Shown piece after piece: positions 17,470-30,900 of a stretch of 54,111 bases of DNA. The notes under the pieces were generated by a model. That model ran no database searches, was not told where the DNA came from, and was given only the letters and a program-made list of their open reading frames with translations. The stretch is from contig CAXGTL010000003.1 in assembly GCA_964012725.1 (NCBI GenBank), positions 1-54,111 of the forward strand, in the 5' to 3' direction. The first letter of the stretch is position 1; every line of letters begins with the position of its first letter. Both the position numbers and the translations under genes were made by a program. The DNA is from CAXGTL01 sp964012725. GTDB lineage: Archaea; Nanobdellota; Nanobdellia; Woesearchaeales; CAXGTL01.

Positions 17470-18093
17470 ATGAAAAATTCAAATAAAGGAATGTCTAATT
17501 ATTGTATCTCTGAAACACGCACTTTATTTGGTGATTTTGAGAAGATTTTGGACCAAGCTAAAGCAGATTCTAAGAAATTAGCACCACTTAAATTAATACT
17601 AGAATATGATTCTATCATAGATAAATCTGATAAATCCAAAATCCAAATTATAGAAAAACTTTATTTATCTGAATTTCACGATTCTAATGACCTTAATAAG
17701 ATTCATTTTAAAGGACAGGATTTAGGTGAGATTGTGTATACTATTTATAATAAAAATCAAGATATATTAAGTCAAACAGAATCAAACACACAAATAGTAT
17801 CAAGATACAGAAATAAAGATTTATTATTAACAGATCTTGATCAAATAATAAGAATTTGGAATAAAATTATGAACATTTCAAAACAATTTGAATCAATTGA
17901 ACCAAAGGATTTTTATCCTCATGTTAGTATTCGAAATATGGATTATTTTTCATCACTTTCAAAAATCACAGTTTACAGTAATGGTTTATTTACATTCAGT
18001 AGACCTATTTCTGACTTAGGTTTTACATATCATTCAGATGTTTCTTTTTGTCAAGAATTAAGAGATAAGGGGTTAGAACCTCATTTTAAGTAA
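17470..18093 (+). CDS. Unrecognised protein in the HerA-Mre11 cluster
   Basis: 207 residues, mixed alpha/beta, no domain recognised. The middle is helical and the last 60 residues look like a small beta sheet (ISIRN to FTYHSDVSF). It has neither signal peptide nor membrane segment. A GGAGGG site lies just upstream of the ATG, and a TATA box lies near 17411-17420, so it has its own promoter. It precedes the Mre11 gene by 109 bp. It may be a lineage-specific partner of the repair machinery or an unrelated gene. Confidence 0.5.
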   Translation: MKNSNKGMSNYCISETRTLFGDFEKILDQAKADSKKLAPLKLILEYDSIIDKSDKSKIQIIEKLYLSEFHDSNDLNKIHFKGQDLGEIVYTIYNKNQDILSQTESNTQIVSRYRNKDLLLTDLDQIIRIWNKIMNISKQFESIEPKDFYPHVSIRNMDYFSSLSKITVYSNGLFTFSRPISDLGFTYHSDVSFCQELRDKGLEPHFK

Positions 18094-18202
18094 ATATTCT
18101 AATTTTATTTTTTCTTATTTGTACTTATTTGTATGTACCTGTTGTATTAATTAAATAATCAAGTAACTAAATCTTTATAAATATTAAGTATTTTTAAAAC
18201 AA

Positions 18203-19438
18203 ATGATGAAGTTTGCACACATGGCAGATTGCCACATAGGATCTTGGAAAGATCAAAAACTTAGAGATATTAGTTTAAAAGCTTTTTCAAAATCAATTGA
18301 TAAATGTATTGAACAACAAGTTGACTTTGTTTTAATTGCAGGTGACTTGTTCAACACATCGCTCCCAGCAATTGACAGACTAAAACAAGTTACAATCAAA
18401 CTAAAGCAATTAAAAGACAAAGAAATTCCTGTTTATACTATTCCTGGAAGTCATGATTTTTCTCCAAGTGGTAAAACCATGTTAAGTGTTTTAGAAAAAG
18501 CAGGTTTAATAATTAATGTTGTTAATGGTAATGTTACTGAAGATAAAAGATTAAAATTAAGATTCACAATTGATACAAAAACAAATGCAAAGATAACAGG
18601 TATGTTGGGAAAGAAAGGTATGCTTGAAAAAAAATATTATGAACAACTTATCACAGAAAACCTTGAACAGGAGCAAGGGTATAAGATTTTTATGTTTCAT
18701 TCAGCAATTGATGAACTTAAACCAAAAGAATTAGAAAAAATTAGAACACAACCACTTTCTCTTTTACCAAAATCTTTTAATTATTATGCAGCAGGTCATG
18801 TTCATTATATAAAAGAATTTGATATTGATGGTTATGGAAAAATAGTTTATCCTGGTGCATTATTTCCAAACAACTTTAGAGAATTAGAACAATTTAGTTG
18901 TGGTGGTTTTTATATTGTTGAATATGATCCTGAAACAAAAAACACAAACTTAAAATATGAACAAATTAAAATTTATAATCATCAATCAATCATTATTGAA
19001 TCTCATCATTTAACACCTGAACAAATCAAACAAAAATTATTAGATGAAATACAAAATAATGAATTTATTAATACAATTGTCACTCTTAGAGTTAAAGGTA
19101 TTATAGACGGCAAAGTTAGCGATATTGATTGGAAATCTATTTTTAACCAAATATATCAAAAATCTGCTTATTTTGTAATGAAATCCACTTCTATGTTAAA
19201 AACAAAAGAATTTGAAGAAATTAAAATAGATACTAAAACAAGTACAGAAGAATTAGAATCAAATTTAATTAGGCAACACATTGGTCAGATTAAAGTTGAA
19301 AACCTTTTGCCTGATAAAGAAGAACAATTAACAAAAGATTTAATCAAAGCTTTGGCTACAGAAAAACAAGAAGGAGAAAAGGTTATTGATTTTGAGACTA
19401 GGGTTAAATCTGAGTTAAATAAAGTACTAAATTTCTAA
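18203..19438 (+). CDS. Mre11-like DNA repair nuclease (SbcD family)
   Basis: 411 residues. The calcineurin-like phosphoesterase domain fills the first 220 residues: D9 and H11 in HMADCHIG, D48 in IAGDLF, PGSHD at 81-85, H166 in FMFHS, and H199/H201 in AAGHVHY. These are the two-manganese ligands of Mre11, except that the usual Asn of GNHD is Ser83. The capping domain and a C-terminal helix that would bind Rad50 coiled coils follow. Mre11-Rad50 resects DNA ends together with HerA-NurA. The TATA box CTTTATAAA at 18173-18182 is 25 nt upstream, so the mRNA is leaderless. A Rad50 gene is not in this window. Confidence 0.85.
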   Translation: MMKFAHMADCHIGSWKDQKLRDISLKAFSKSIDKCIEQQVDFVLIAGDLFNTSLPAIDRLKQVTIKLKQLKDKEIPVYTIPGSHDFSPSGKTMLSVLEKAGLIINVVNGNVTEDKRLKLRFTIDTKTNAKITGMLGKKGMLEKKYYEQLITENLEQEQGYKIFMFHSAIDELKPKELEKIRTQPLSLLPKSFNYYAAGHVHYIKEFDIDGYGKIVYPGALFPNNFRELEQFSCGGFYIVEYDPETKNTNLKYEQIKIYNHQSIIIESHHLTPEQIKQKLLDEIQNNEFINTIVTLRVKGIIDGKVSDIDWKSIFNQIYQKSAYFVMKSTSMLKTKEFEEIKIDTKTSTEELESNLIRQHIGQIKVENLLPDKEEQLTKDLIKALATEKQEGEKVIDFETRVKSELNKVLNF

Positions 19439-19461
19439 ACTACAATAAATACAAAACTAAC

Positions 19462-21873
19462 TTACAACAGATACACAATTATATTAACAATCCAGTGCAT
19501 TATCATTGGATAAATAATTCTACTTTGTTTATCAAGTTTCCCTCTTGTAAATAATCCTGCCATTATTCCAAATGCAGTTAATGATACAAAATAAATTACC
19601 ATCATCCACGGAGCAGAACTGATTAAAAAATGTTTATTTATTGTATAATGTTGGAATAATTGTTTTACACTAAAGAAATGTACACTTGCAAATACAAATG
19701 CTTGCAAGAACAATGCTTTATTATAAGAAAATGCTTTTTGAGCTAATCTAAACAATATTCCTCTGAACAACATTTCTTCAGCTAAAGCAACAAATAAAGT
19801 AAATATTGACACAATAATTATTGTTTTGCTTGGTAAAGATAATGTAGGTTCATTTATTGCATAGAATAAAGCTCCAAACACAATACCACTTATTATTGTA
19901 AAGATTACTTTTTTAAAATTTAAATTTGTAACTTTAACCCTTACTCCAAAGAATAATAATACAAAGAATGCAAGGATAAAGATAATTATTGGTTGCATAA
20001 AGTTTAATATTTGTTCTTGTAAAGCATATCCTTTGCTTAATATTGTCATAATTACTAATCCTACTTGGTATGTAATTATTATTATTCCAAGCCCTAATAA
20101 ATAATCATCTCTATATTCTTTTCCTTTAAGATATCTTGACATTGCAAAAGTAAATACAAACAATACTAAAATTGAAATTGATGCCCAAGTTAAAGTCGCT
20201 ATACTTATGTTATACATAATCAAAATAGGAGTTGCTAAAAATAGAAATGTCCAGATTATAATATTTGCATCTGTTATTATTTCTTTGATTATATTTCTTA
20301 TAATATATAATGAAAATTTATAACAAAGTAATATAAATCCTCCAATATAAAATAAAAATTCAACAAATAATAATATTGAAAACACAATTGATAAAAACAT
20401 ATTTCCTGAATACATAATAATATCTGTATGATATACTATTGATGATTGGAAATAGTTCCAAACATATTGTCCTAAATAAGATAAACTAATTAAATAACTA
20501 ATAATAAATAAATATTTAGAAAATACATTTTTTCTTAAAATAACTATTAATAATGTTAAAGCAGCTAATAATACAAAAGATATTATAAACAAAGAATATA
20601 TTGAAAAATATGAAGCTGACGATACTAATTCTGTTACAAAATTAACACCTTGTATACCTGCACTTTTAATTACTAATTGTTTTACCCATGGTCCCATAAA
20701 AAAGACAACAATTCCAACTAGGAATATGTTTAAAACAACTTGTATACGTTTATTGTCTAAGATTCTTTTCAAATTAACTTTCATTAGAGTAAAAAATAAA
20801 AGTATCATTGGAAGCAGGATTAGTGTCAATATTCCAATTGTACTAAATACATATACCCACCATGTTTCTACAATTCCATATATTAAATCTGTAGTAATTA
20901 AACTAAATAATGGTGTATAAGCTTGTGATCCCATCAAACTTACAAAATAACCACTTACTTCTACTCCTGTAAAAAATGGTATAAAGAATGTTGATAAATC
21001 ACTCATATAATGTAAAATTAATAACAATCCAAATGCAAGGTATACTTTACTTTTATCTGTTAAATGATCAGTTACCCATTTAAGGAACATATCATCAAAT
21101 TTACCTGCTTTATTTACTGTTTTTGATTTTTTACTTTTTAAATCTTTTAGTGCATATAAAATCGCAAATATAAACAATGTTTTACCAAGAGTTATTAAAA
21201 ACCATTGAGTTATAAGTAAGAATACATATTGATAAATTATGAGCACTGTTATTGTAACTAAAATTATTCTAACTGGTGCATCTTTTATTCTTTCTTTTAA
21301 ATCATTAATTTTATCCCAGAACTCTCTGTTTTTAATAAAAATACTACTAATAGAATAAATCAAAGATCTATCTTTAAATTTAACAAAGAATGTCATGTAT
21401 AATATAATTAAACCTAATATTCCGAACCCAATATAGCTTGATAATAAACTAAATAATTGTGAATTAGCAGGATTGTGTACAAATAAGAATGCATTTTTAA
21501 CTGCACTTGACAACATATTAGGAAGATTTCTGCTTAAAAAACCATATGTATTGATAATTACAGGATCTGTTATATCTATAACTTTTACCCATTGTACAAA
21601 AGTGTTTACTATTAATACATAAAATGTACCTATTGTAACTTTGTCTAAGAATTTATTTCTTGTTCCAAACATTAACCTTGTAATATCTAGTTCAAGCCAA
21701 AATATCATAAGAACATAAGCAGTTAAAACATCATCAACTATACCATAAGCTTGAGGCATAAGATCAAATAAACTAACAAAACCTATTACTAATAAAATTA
21801 TTTTAAATATAACTGACCAAGTTTTCTTAGTATTATTCCAATATTTTTTCCAATGAAGGTTTTTTCCTTTCAT
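19462..21873 (-). CDS. Large polytopic membrane protein with C-terminal CPBP intramembrane protease domain
   Basis: 803 residues with many membrane helices (about 18-20 by eye). The last 150 residues are a CPBP/Abi (Rce1-like) domain: EEMLFR with the catalytic glutamates at 699 and 700, FASVH, and HWIVN near the C-terminus. These three motifs are the glutamate and histidine/asparagine site of this intramembrane protease family (PF02517). The long N-terminal membrane region is not typical of single-domain members and may form a substrate-binding or transport unit. The gene starts 48 bp after the giant protein stop, with a GAGGTGG ribosome binding site directly before the ATG, so the two are probably cotranscribed. 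Processing or surveillance of the giant membrane protein is an attractive but unproven role. Confidence 0.75.
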   Translation of the reverse strand: MKGKNLHWKKYWNNTKKTWSVIFKIILLVIGFVSLFDLMPQAYGIVDDVLTAYVLMIFWLELDITRLMFGTRNKFLDKVTIGTFYVLIVNTFVQWVKVIDITDPVIINTYGFLSRNLPNMLSSAVKNAFLFVHNPANSQLFSLLSSYIGFGILGLIILYMTFFVKFKDRSLIYSISSIFIKNREFWDKINDLKERIKDAPVRIILVTITVLIIYQYVFLLITQWFLITLGKTLFIFAILYALKDLKSKKSKTVNKAGKFDDMFLKWVTDHLTDKSKVYLAFGLLLILHYMSDLSTFFIPFFTGVEVSGYFVSLMGSQAYTPLFSLITTDLIYGIVETWWVYVFSTIGILTLILLPMILLFFTLMKVNLKRILDNKRIQVVLNIFLVGIVVFFMGPWVKQLVIKSAGIQGVNFVTELVSSASYFSIYSLFIISFVLLAALTLLIVILRKNVFSKYLFIISYLISLSYLGQYVWNYFQSSIVYHTDIIMYSGNMFLSIVFSILLFVEFLFYIGGFILLCYKFSLYIIRNIIKEIITDANIIIWTFLFLATPILIMYNISIATLTWASISILVLFVFTFAMSRYLKGKEYRDDYLLGLGIIIITYQVGLVIMTILSKGYALQEQILNFMQPIIIFILAFFVLLFFGVRVKVTNLNFKKVIFTIISGIVFGALFYAINEPTLSLPSKTIIIVSIFTLFVALAEEMLFRGILFRLAQKAFSYNKALFLQAFVFASVHFFSVKQLFQHYTINKHFLISSAPWMMVIYFVSLTAFGIMAGLFTRGKLDKQSRIIYPMIMHWIVNIIVYLL

Positions 21874-21921
21874 CTTCCACCTCTTTTTATTTTGAATTGT
21901 TATTATTAATTTTATTTAATC

Positions 21922-24900
21922 TTATCTTTTTTTCTTAAATAATTTTATAATAAGCTCAATTACATTCCATAATAGGATTATAGATAATAATGCAATAATA
22001 CCAAGCATCACCTGACCTACATAATCAGTAGACGACATTGTTTCTATAATCAAGTTAAATAATGCTTTCATAAACACTGTTAACCATACAAAGTTAACAT
22101 AACATATAATTAAATCTATAACCCAAGCAATTAATAATATAATTATTATTATAATCAATATTCTTTTGAAAATATTTTTATTTCTTTTACTTATCTTTAT
22201 TACTTTTCTCTTCTTCTTCTTCTTCTTCTTCTTCTTCTTCTTTGCATTATTCTTTCTACTACTCTTATTTTTTTCCTTCTTTTTTATTTTTACTATCTTC
22301 CATACTCTTTGCCTTATTGTTTTTTGTTTTATCTTATTTTTCTTTTTCCCATTTCTTAGTTTTTCTTCTTTTTCTCTTCTTTTTTTAGTTTTTCTTTCTA
22401 GCTTTCTTTTTCTATTTTCTTGTTTTATTTTCTTTTTTTCTCTTCTTTTCTTAGCTTTTCTTTCTAGCTTTCTTTTTCTATTTTCTTGTTTTATTTTCTC
22501 TTTTTCTCTTCTTTCCCTTACCTTCTTTTCTAATTTTCTCTTTTTTCTAAGTTTTTCCATTGCTTTTACATTTCCTTTATTTTTTCTATTTTCTTGTTTT
22601 TCTTTACTTTTTCTATCTTTTAATATTTTTCTTTGTCTTCTTTTTTCTTCTCTTTTTCTTACTTTCTCTTTTTTCCTTTTTATTCTGTTTTTAATTCTTT
22701 GATCTTGTCTTCTTCTTTTTGTAATTATTCTTGTTCTTCTTTGTTGTTTTCTTATTCTCTCTTTTTCTTTCTTTTGTGCTAGTCTTTCTTCTCTTCTTTT
22801 CTTCATTCTTTTTTGTCTTTTATTTTTCATTTCATTCTTTAAAATCATCAATTTTCTAAACATTCTTTTCTTTTGTAATTTTACTTCTTTAATCTTTTGT
22901 TCTTGTTTTTTTTGCTTTTTATTTTGTCTTCTTCTTTGGATTTTGATTAACTCTCTTTTAAGTAACCTAAAACCTGCTTTAATTATATTTATTAATACAA
23001 TTAATATGACTACACTTACTAATCCTATGACTATATGATATCCATAGTATGACGAAGCCAAAGCTTCCTCACTTTGTCTAAGTGCATCTATTATTTTATC
23101 TTTTAATCCTGAAACAAAGCCAGACAATGTAGAATAATCAATATAGTAATATATTAATCCAACCAACAATACCACTAATAATACTAAAAATAATTTTATC
23201 ATAATTTTTATTATTTGTTTTTTATATTTTTGATATTTTTTAAATGTGTATATTTTTTTAATCTTTTTAGAAACTTTTCTTTTTTCTATTCTTAATTCTT
23301 TTAATCCTCTTTTATGCTCTTTTTTCCTTACTTCTTTTACTTTTTTCTTATATTTTTTCCCGGTTTGGAAATCATATTCTCCTATTACATAAAATATTAT
23401 TAATAATACTATCATCATTTCAAGTACCATATATAAACTATTTTTGTTAAATTGTGGTACAGGTGTTTCAATTTCTTTTTCTTCTTCTTTTTCTAATTCC
23501 TCTTCTTTTTCTGTTGATAGTCCTTCATGAACAGCAATTGATTGTGTAGCTAATGTATCTATGTGCTTTTTAACTAAATAATGTATTTCTTTTGTTTCAC
23601 CTTTTTTAACTTTATTAAAGTAGAATTTAACAATTGGATCATCTTGCAATACTTTTGGTTTTTCATGTATAAAATGTACTTTATTAGATGTTTCAGCTAC
23701 AAATTTAGGAAATATTTCAATTATTGTTACATTATGTAGTTCTCTTTTATCTGCTGTGAAATTTATTGTAAATAAAGTTACATTTACAGATTTTCCTGTT
23801 TTGTTTGCAGTAATATTATATGCATGGAATGATTTGTATACACTCATTGCACTATATGATGTTGATCTTATATTTTGTTGTATTGTTTGTAATTCTTTTT
23901 TAGCTTCTTCTGTTACAGCTTGTTCAAGAGCTTGTTCAATTATATTAATATTTGTTTTTTCTTTTTCTTGTTTTTGTTTCATTAAAAGTGTATAAACATC
24001 ATCTGAAGATAAAGAGTCGCTTAAACCTAATTCTTCAGCAGTAATATATTTAAGTATAGTTTTTAATAAATCTTCTGAAAGTGTGCCAGATAAAGCTGCT
24101 GCAATTCCTGTTGCTGTAGCAGACCCACCAACTGCAACAACACCTACTCCTGGTACATAAGTAATAGTTGTTTCTGTCCAATTACCTGTTTTTAATCCAG
24201 TATCAAGTGGTTGTACTCCCAAATAAAATGTCCTTTCTTCTTGAGGTATATTAAATATTGTTGAATTAATTTGATGCATATTACCATAAATACCTTGTGT
24301 AGGGTTGCTACTATAACCATATTTAGGACTTATTATATCATATCCACCAGTTGTTGTACCAATTCTTAGATTATAATATACTTGTCCTCCTTCTGCATCA
24401 GTTGCATTAGCCCAAGCAACATTAATTCCTCCACTGTATGAAGCACTAAATTGAGTTGGTGGTGTTGGTGCTGTATTATTATTGTCTATTTTGTTTAGAT
24501 ATACAAATCCATCATTAACTACAGGAGGACTTACTGATATTGATTGAGTTGCAACAATATCAACATTATCATCTGAATCCAAATTAATAAACATTCCATG
24601 TTCCATATTATTTCCTAAATTTCTGCTTGCATCAGTATCTATGCTAAGTGCACTTCCGTTATTTTTAAATACTTTTAATTCATTATTATTGTCATCATCT
24701 CTGGTTGTTAATAGATCAATATAACCATCATTATTATAATCTGCTAAAAAGGATATATCTCCTGTTAGATTATCAGACCAATTAGAATATTTAACTAAAG
24801 TAGTTTGATTATTTATATATACCCATCCACCTAAAACAACAGCATCAATCCAATTATCATTATTAAGATCTCCAAATGCAATATTATTAAATGTACTTAC

Positions 24901-27900
24901 TGGAATTTCTTCTAATCCTTTACTCCATGTATTATTATATACAAATGTTGATGCATTATTAATATAAATCTCTGTAACATAATCACTATTAATATCTTCT
25001 CCTGATAATAATAAATCTAAATAATTATCATTATTAATATCAAATAAGAATGCACCACCATCTCCTCTTCCTGTTAAATTCTTTTGCCAGTCATGATCTT
25101 CAACAAATGATGATCCATTATTGATATAGATCTTTGATGCATGATCATTAGTATTTCCTCCTATTAATACAATATCTATGTCTCCATCTAAATCAATATC
25201 ATTAGTAGTTATGGATGCTAAATCTTTAGGAGTTATATTTTGTGACCAAGTATTATTTTGCACAAATGAAGTATGGTTATTGATATAAACAAAAACAGTT
25301 TCATTTCCTCCACCAAATGGATTAGTGCTTCCAGCAATCATTAAATCTAACCACAGGTCATTATTAATATCAGCAAGCATTATACTTGGATAAGATACAT
25401 TTGTTATATTAGAACTCCAAGTAATGTTTTTATTTAATGAAGTACCATCATTTATATGTATTTGAGCAAGTAAATATTCTTGATTAGCTGCAGCACCAGA
25501 AGTAATTATTAAATCAGTTAAATTATCATTATTAATATCACCTGCAACTAATCCAGGGAATTGTCCTGATTCAAGATCACTATCCCAATTAGGACTTTCT
25601 TTAAATGATTGTGTAATTTTTGTTGTTATGTTTAATTGCATACTATATCCTGAAGTATTTGTTGTTGCATTAACTGCTGTAACAAAAGTTCCAACACTTG
25701 TATCACTCATATTTAAAACTAAACCTACTTTTGAATATGCAGGCACTTCAACAAATGATGTTTGATTTAATTCAAGAGTATCAAAGCTATTATAATTTGT
25801 TAAATACATAGTTATATTATCAGTAATGTTTTGTGAATTAAATACATTTAAACTATAGTTATCTACTTCACCATAAATTATGTATCCATCAGCACTGCTG
25901 TCTCCTAATAATGCAGCACCTTTGCTTACATCAATTGTAATATTAATTTCAGGAGTAATGACTGGTTTTCTCATAGGAACATAATCAATCATATTTCCTC
26001 CACTTGCTATGTCTGGAATATTAGCAGTCAAATTATAAGAATTATCACAGATTCTGTCTAAGTCAGTATCATAACATCCTTCTATTGGTTCATCATAATC
26101 AGCCCATTGATTTCCAAATGAATTATTATAAATATTTGCATCTACTGATTGTATGCCATTAATACTTGTTGCATTTTTCAATATATTTCCATAATATGTG
26201 TTAAATTTAATATTGCCATTAGGGTCTGATATTCCATTTATATCTCCTAGTTTACTAGAATAATTTAAATTTTCAACATCAAATGTATTATTAATATATT
26301 TATTATAACTTGATATTCTCATTTGAATACTATAATTAGAATCTTTATTAGAGAAATAAGATGTTTTTATTGTTGCATTATGACTCATATATAAATAAAC
26401 TCCATCTATTTTATTATCGGTTAGAGTTGAATTTGTTATTGTACTTAAATTTGAATTATATGTATAAATACCTGCAGAGAAATTTAAAATACTACAATTA
26501 ATAATTGTTGTATTAAATCTGTTTGTAATATTAATACCATAATATTGATTATCTTCTACATCAGTTCCATTTCCAACTATATTAAATCCTTGACAGTCAA
26601 GTGTAATATTATCAGATATTACATTGAAACAATTTGAATCATTTTGTACAGCTTGTGTTAAGGTATATGTTGTTGCTGTTGTACTAAGATCCTGACAAGC
26701 TGTTAATTCTGTTGAACCTGATACAACAACAGTATCATTTGCAGTCAATGTTGTATAACCTTCTTGATAACAAGTTGCATTCCAGTTATATGTTCCAGTA
26801 CTTGAAAACCCTAATATTTTTGTATAATTATAATTATCACCATTATAACTCATTTCAAATGATGTTACATTATCATCAGCTGTAAAATTACAACTCGCAG
26901 TACTAAGAGCATTTCCATTAATATCTGTATAATTTGCATAAAATGTAATACTTGTGTCTATAGATGCTTGAGATTCTTCAAATTCATCATATACTGTTAA
27001 ATTAGCATTACCACCAAAAGCATAACCAGTAAAGTGTGCAACTGTGAAATTTAATACACCATTTTCACAAACAAAATCACTACAAATACTTGCAGGGCAT
27101 GATCTACCATTTGTTTGTATATCTGCTAAACTTGTAAACTCTTCTCTATCTGTATAAATTAAATCTGTTCTTGGTTTAAATCCATTACAAATAACATTTT
27201 CAATGCTTATATCAGCAGTATCATTTACTGTTGAATCAAGTTGTGATGTATTTACTACAATAAATTTATAACCAATTTCAACAAATGTATCAAAGTCTTT
27301 ACCAGTAGCATTTACAGTATTTAGAGTCCACTTAATATTACCATCACTAGTTGCTAATGTTAAATTTTCAACAGCACTTAAATTATTGACAGCAGTTAGG
27401 TTAGTTCCTGTTGTATCATTATATTCAGTTGTAATTGCTGCAGGCATTTTAACATTAAATGAATGAACAAAAGAATTTGTATTTTGATTTCCTATACTAT
27501 CATTACATTTATAATAAATAACATGAGAAGATCCATTTGTTAAACCTGTATAATTAGCATAATATATTGTACTATTTAATTGAGTTAAATCTGTTCCATC
27601 TACAAATGTAAAAGTACTTTGGTTTGCATGATATTTACAATTAGCATTTTCATTTGTTGATATATTTAACCAAACTGATTGTGTTCCTGCATCTAAATTA
27701 GTTTCATTTATAGGATTAATAATTGAAATCACTGGTGCATCTATATCAGCTGGAGCACTTAGACCAAATGTATGTCCAATGGATGATGAAATTGTGTTTC
27801 CAAATGTATCATTACATTTATAATAAAATGTATAAGTTGATTCATTAACTAGTCCTACAGAGTTATTACTATAATTCAAATAAAACCAAGTATTGTTTGA

Positions 27901-30900
27901 TGTACTTAATGTCATTCCATTTACACCAAATGCAAAATTCTTATCTGTTTCATTATATTGACAAGTAGCATACTCATTTGTTGAAATATTAACCCATGTA
28001 CTTAAAGTTCCTGCTGATAAATTAGTTTGATTTGTTGGATTAATAAGTGTGATTTCTGGTGCAAAAATATCAGGTGTTTGATTTACACCAAATGAATGTG
28101 AATATATTCCACTATTATTATTTATACTATTATCTTGACATCTATAATAAATAATATATGTTGTTCCATTTACTAATCCTACAGAATAATTACTATAATT
28201 AAAATAATGATATGTATTATTTACTGTACTTAAATTAGTTCCTCCTGTACCAAAAGAAAAATTTTCATCTGTCTCATTATATTGACAAGTAGTATATTCA
28301 TTTGTAGATATATTTACCCAAGTCCAAGTTGTTCCAGCTGTTAAATTTGTATTATTAGTAGGAGCTTCTAATGTAACTATTGGTTCTATTACATCAGGTG
28401 TTGGACTTAAACCAAATGTATGCGCAGCAGAAGGTGAATTTATATTTCCACCTGTATCATTACATTTATAATAAAATGTGTAAGTTGATTCATTTACTAA
28501 TCCTACAGAATTATTACTATAATTTAGATAAAACCAAGTATTATTTGTTGTGCTTAGTGTTGTACCATTTGTTTCAAATGTGAAATCATTAGTATCATTA
28601 TATTGACAAGTTGCATTTTCATTAGTTGTGATATTTACCCATGTTGAAATTGTTCCTGCTGTTAAATTTGTTTGGTTTGTTGGATTAATTAATGAAATTG
28701 TTGCTGCTGTTGAATCACCACTTTGAACAGTAATTGTAGTGCTTGCTTCTGCATAATAACTTAAATAACTTGAATTAGCAATCACGTCATATGTTCCTGC
28801 AGAACTTGACGCTGTGAATGAGAAATTATAAAGACCATTTGCATCTGTTGTATATGAATTAAATGTTCCAGGATAATTAGTTTCTGGACTAGATGTTCCT
28901 GCAAATGTTACATAATCAACTCTTATTATTCCACTTCCACCAGATCCCCCTTCGCTATTAGCAGATCCACCACCACCATTACCACTTAATACAGTAACAT
29001 TATTAGTTCTTATACTTAAATCAGTTGCACTTAAATATGTAGTTCCACCAGAACCACCACCACCACCAGCTCTAATGGTAGTTCCACCTGGTTCACCATC
29101 ATTTATAATAGTACCATTTTCAATTAAAGTAATATTATTTGCATAAACAAATATTATACCTCCTGCATTTCCTCCTGCACCACCTGGTGTTCCTGAATCA
29201 GTATCACACCCTGCTCCACCTCCACCAGAACCTAGATATAGATAAGATAAATTAATTTGTCCATATGTATAACCTGCAACACCAAATCCTGAGTCAGACG
29301 ATGTGGCACCATCATTTCCTGTAGTATTAAAACTACCACCACCTGCACCATCTGCAGTATCACCTGAATTAGTTGATGCACCACCACCACCTTGGTTAGG
29401 ATTTTTATTTGCATTAGCACCCATACCTTGGTATGATTCACCTTGTGTTGATGTAGTAGTAGCACATTCACCAGCTTTTCCACCTCTGAATCCAGTTGCA
29501 CTTGCATTAATACTTCCAAGAAGTGTTAAATTACCTTGTGTTTTAAATATAATGATTCCTCCTGTTGAACCATTCCAAGCTTTAGCAGTTATTGAACCAT
29601 TACTTAGAACACGAACATTACTATAATGAGGCACTCTTACAATTTGCGTGTTTGTTCCGGTTGTTGAATTAAATATTCCTGTATAATAATTGTTTGATAG
29701 AGCAGAACTCACTGTGAAATTATTTCCAGATATACTACTAATTGTTGCAAATTCATAATCTCCTGCAGTACCTATTGTTCCATTTTGTGTTTGTATTATT
29801 AATATTTCATCTCCTCCAGAAAATGAAACTACTCCTTCTGTCTGAAGCACTGTATCGCCTGTAGATGCATTAAAAATTAATTTAGTATAATTATTAATAA
29901 CTCTATCAACAGTTGCTACTGTTAATTCACCATCATTACCAGTACCAAGTTCAGTTGTTTGTTTTGTTCCATCTACATAAATATCAACAGGATTATTTTG
30001 TATAGTTGTTCCATTTGTAAAATTCAAATATCCAGATGCATAAACAGTTCCACTTGCGTTTGCAGTTGAAGGATTAACTACAGTTGATACATTCATTGAA
30101 ACACCTACACTAAATGAATGTATATATGCATCATAATTTGTTATACTGTTTGTAGTATCACTACATCTTTGATAAATAGTATAAGTTTGTCCAACTAGAT
30201 CTGTAAAGTTAAGAGCATGATAAGTATTATTTGAAGTAGGGAAATTAGTTCCATTAGTGCCATATGTAAAATCAGATGAATCATTATATTGACATGTTGA
30301 AGCAACATCAGTTGTTATATTAACCCATGTTACTTTTGTACCAACAGCAAGCACTTCATTTCTTGCAGGGTTTATAGCAGTTATATTTGGTGCAACATCC
30401 CAGCCAAATGATGTAGTACTTGGATAATAATCAATTGCTCTTGCTTGATCATCAGCTGTATAAGTAATATCACATATACCATCTTTACCACCATCATTAC
30501 ATCCTTCAGCAGCACTATCATATTCTTGCCAATAATTACCAAGATTAGATAGATTATACCAATTAGTTCCACCATTATCTTCAATATACCAGCTAGTTGA
30601 TTCATTATTTAAGAAAACATTATTCCACACAGTATTATAATCATCGCCTGATCCTACAAAATAAATTGACCAAGTAGCATAATTTGGATTTTTCCAAAAA
30701 CTATTATTTGTTATATTGCCCCAAGTACTAGTACCAGTAATATATATTGAACCTTCTGATGTAGCATCTCCATTATTAGTAAAATTATTATTTTCAATTA
30801 AAGTATATTCTGCTGCTTCAATGTCAATAGCCCAATTTCTGCTTCCATTGAAATAATTTCCTCTTATTGTATAACGAACAGCATCAGTACTTGTATCATC

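Noticed and set aside
22166..22702. Phe-rich open frame on the plus strand
   Set aside because: It is the antisense of the Lys/Arg-rich region of the giant protein; TTC/TTT repeats read as Phe and no start signals are present.
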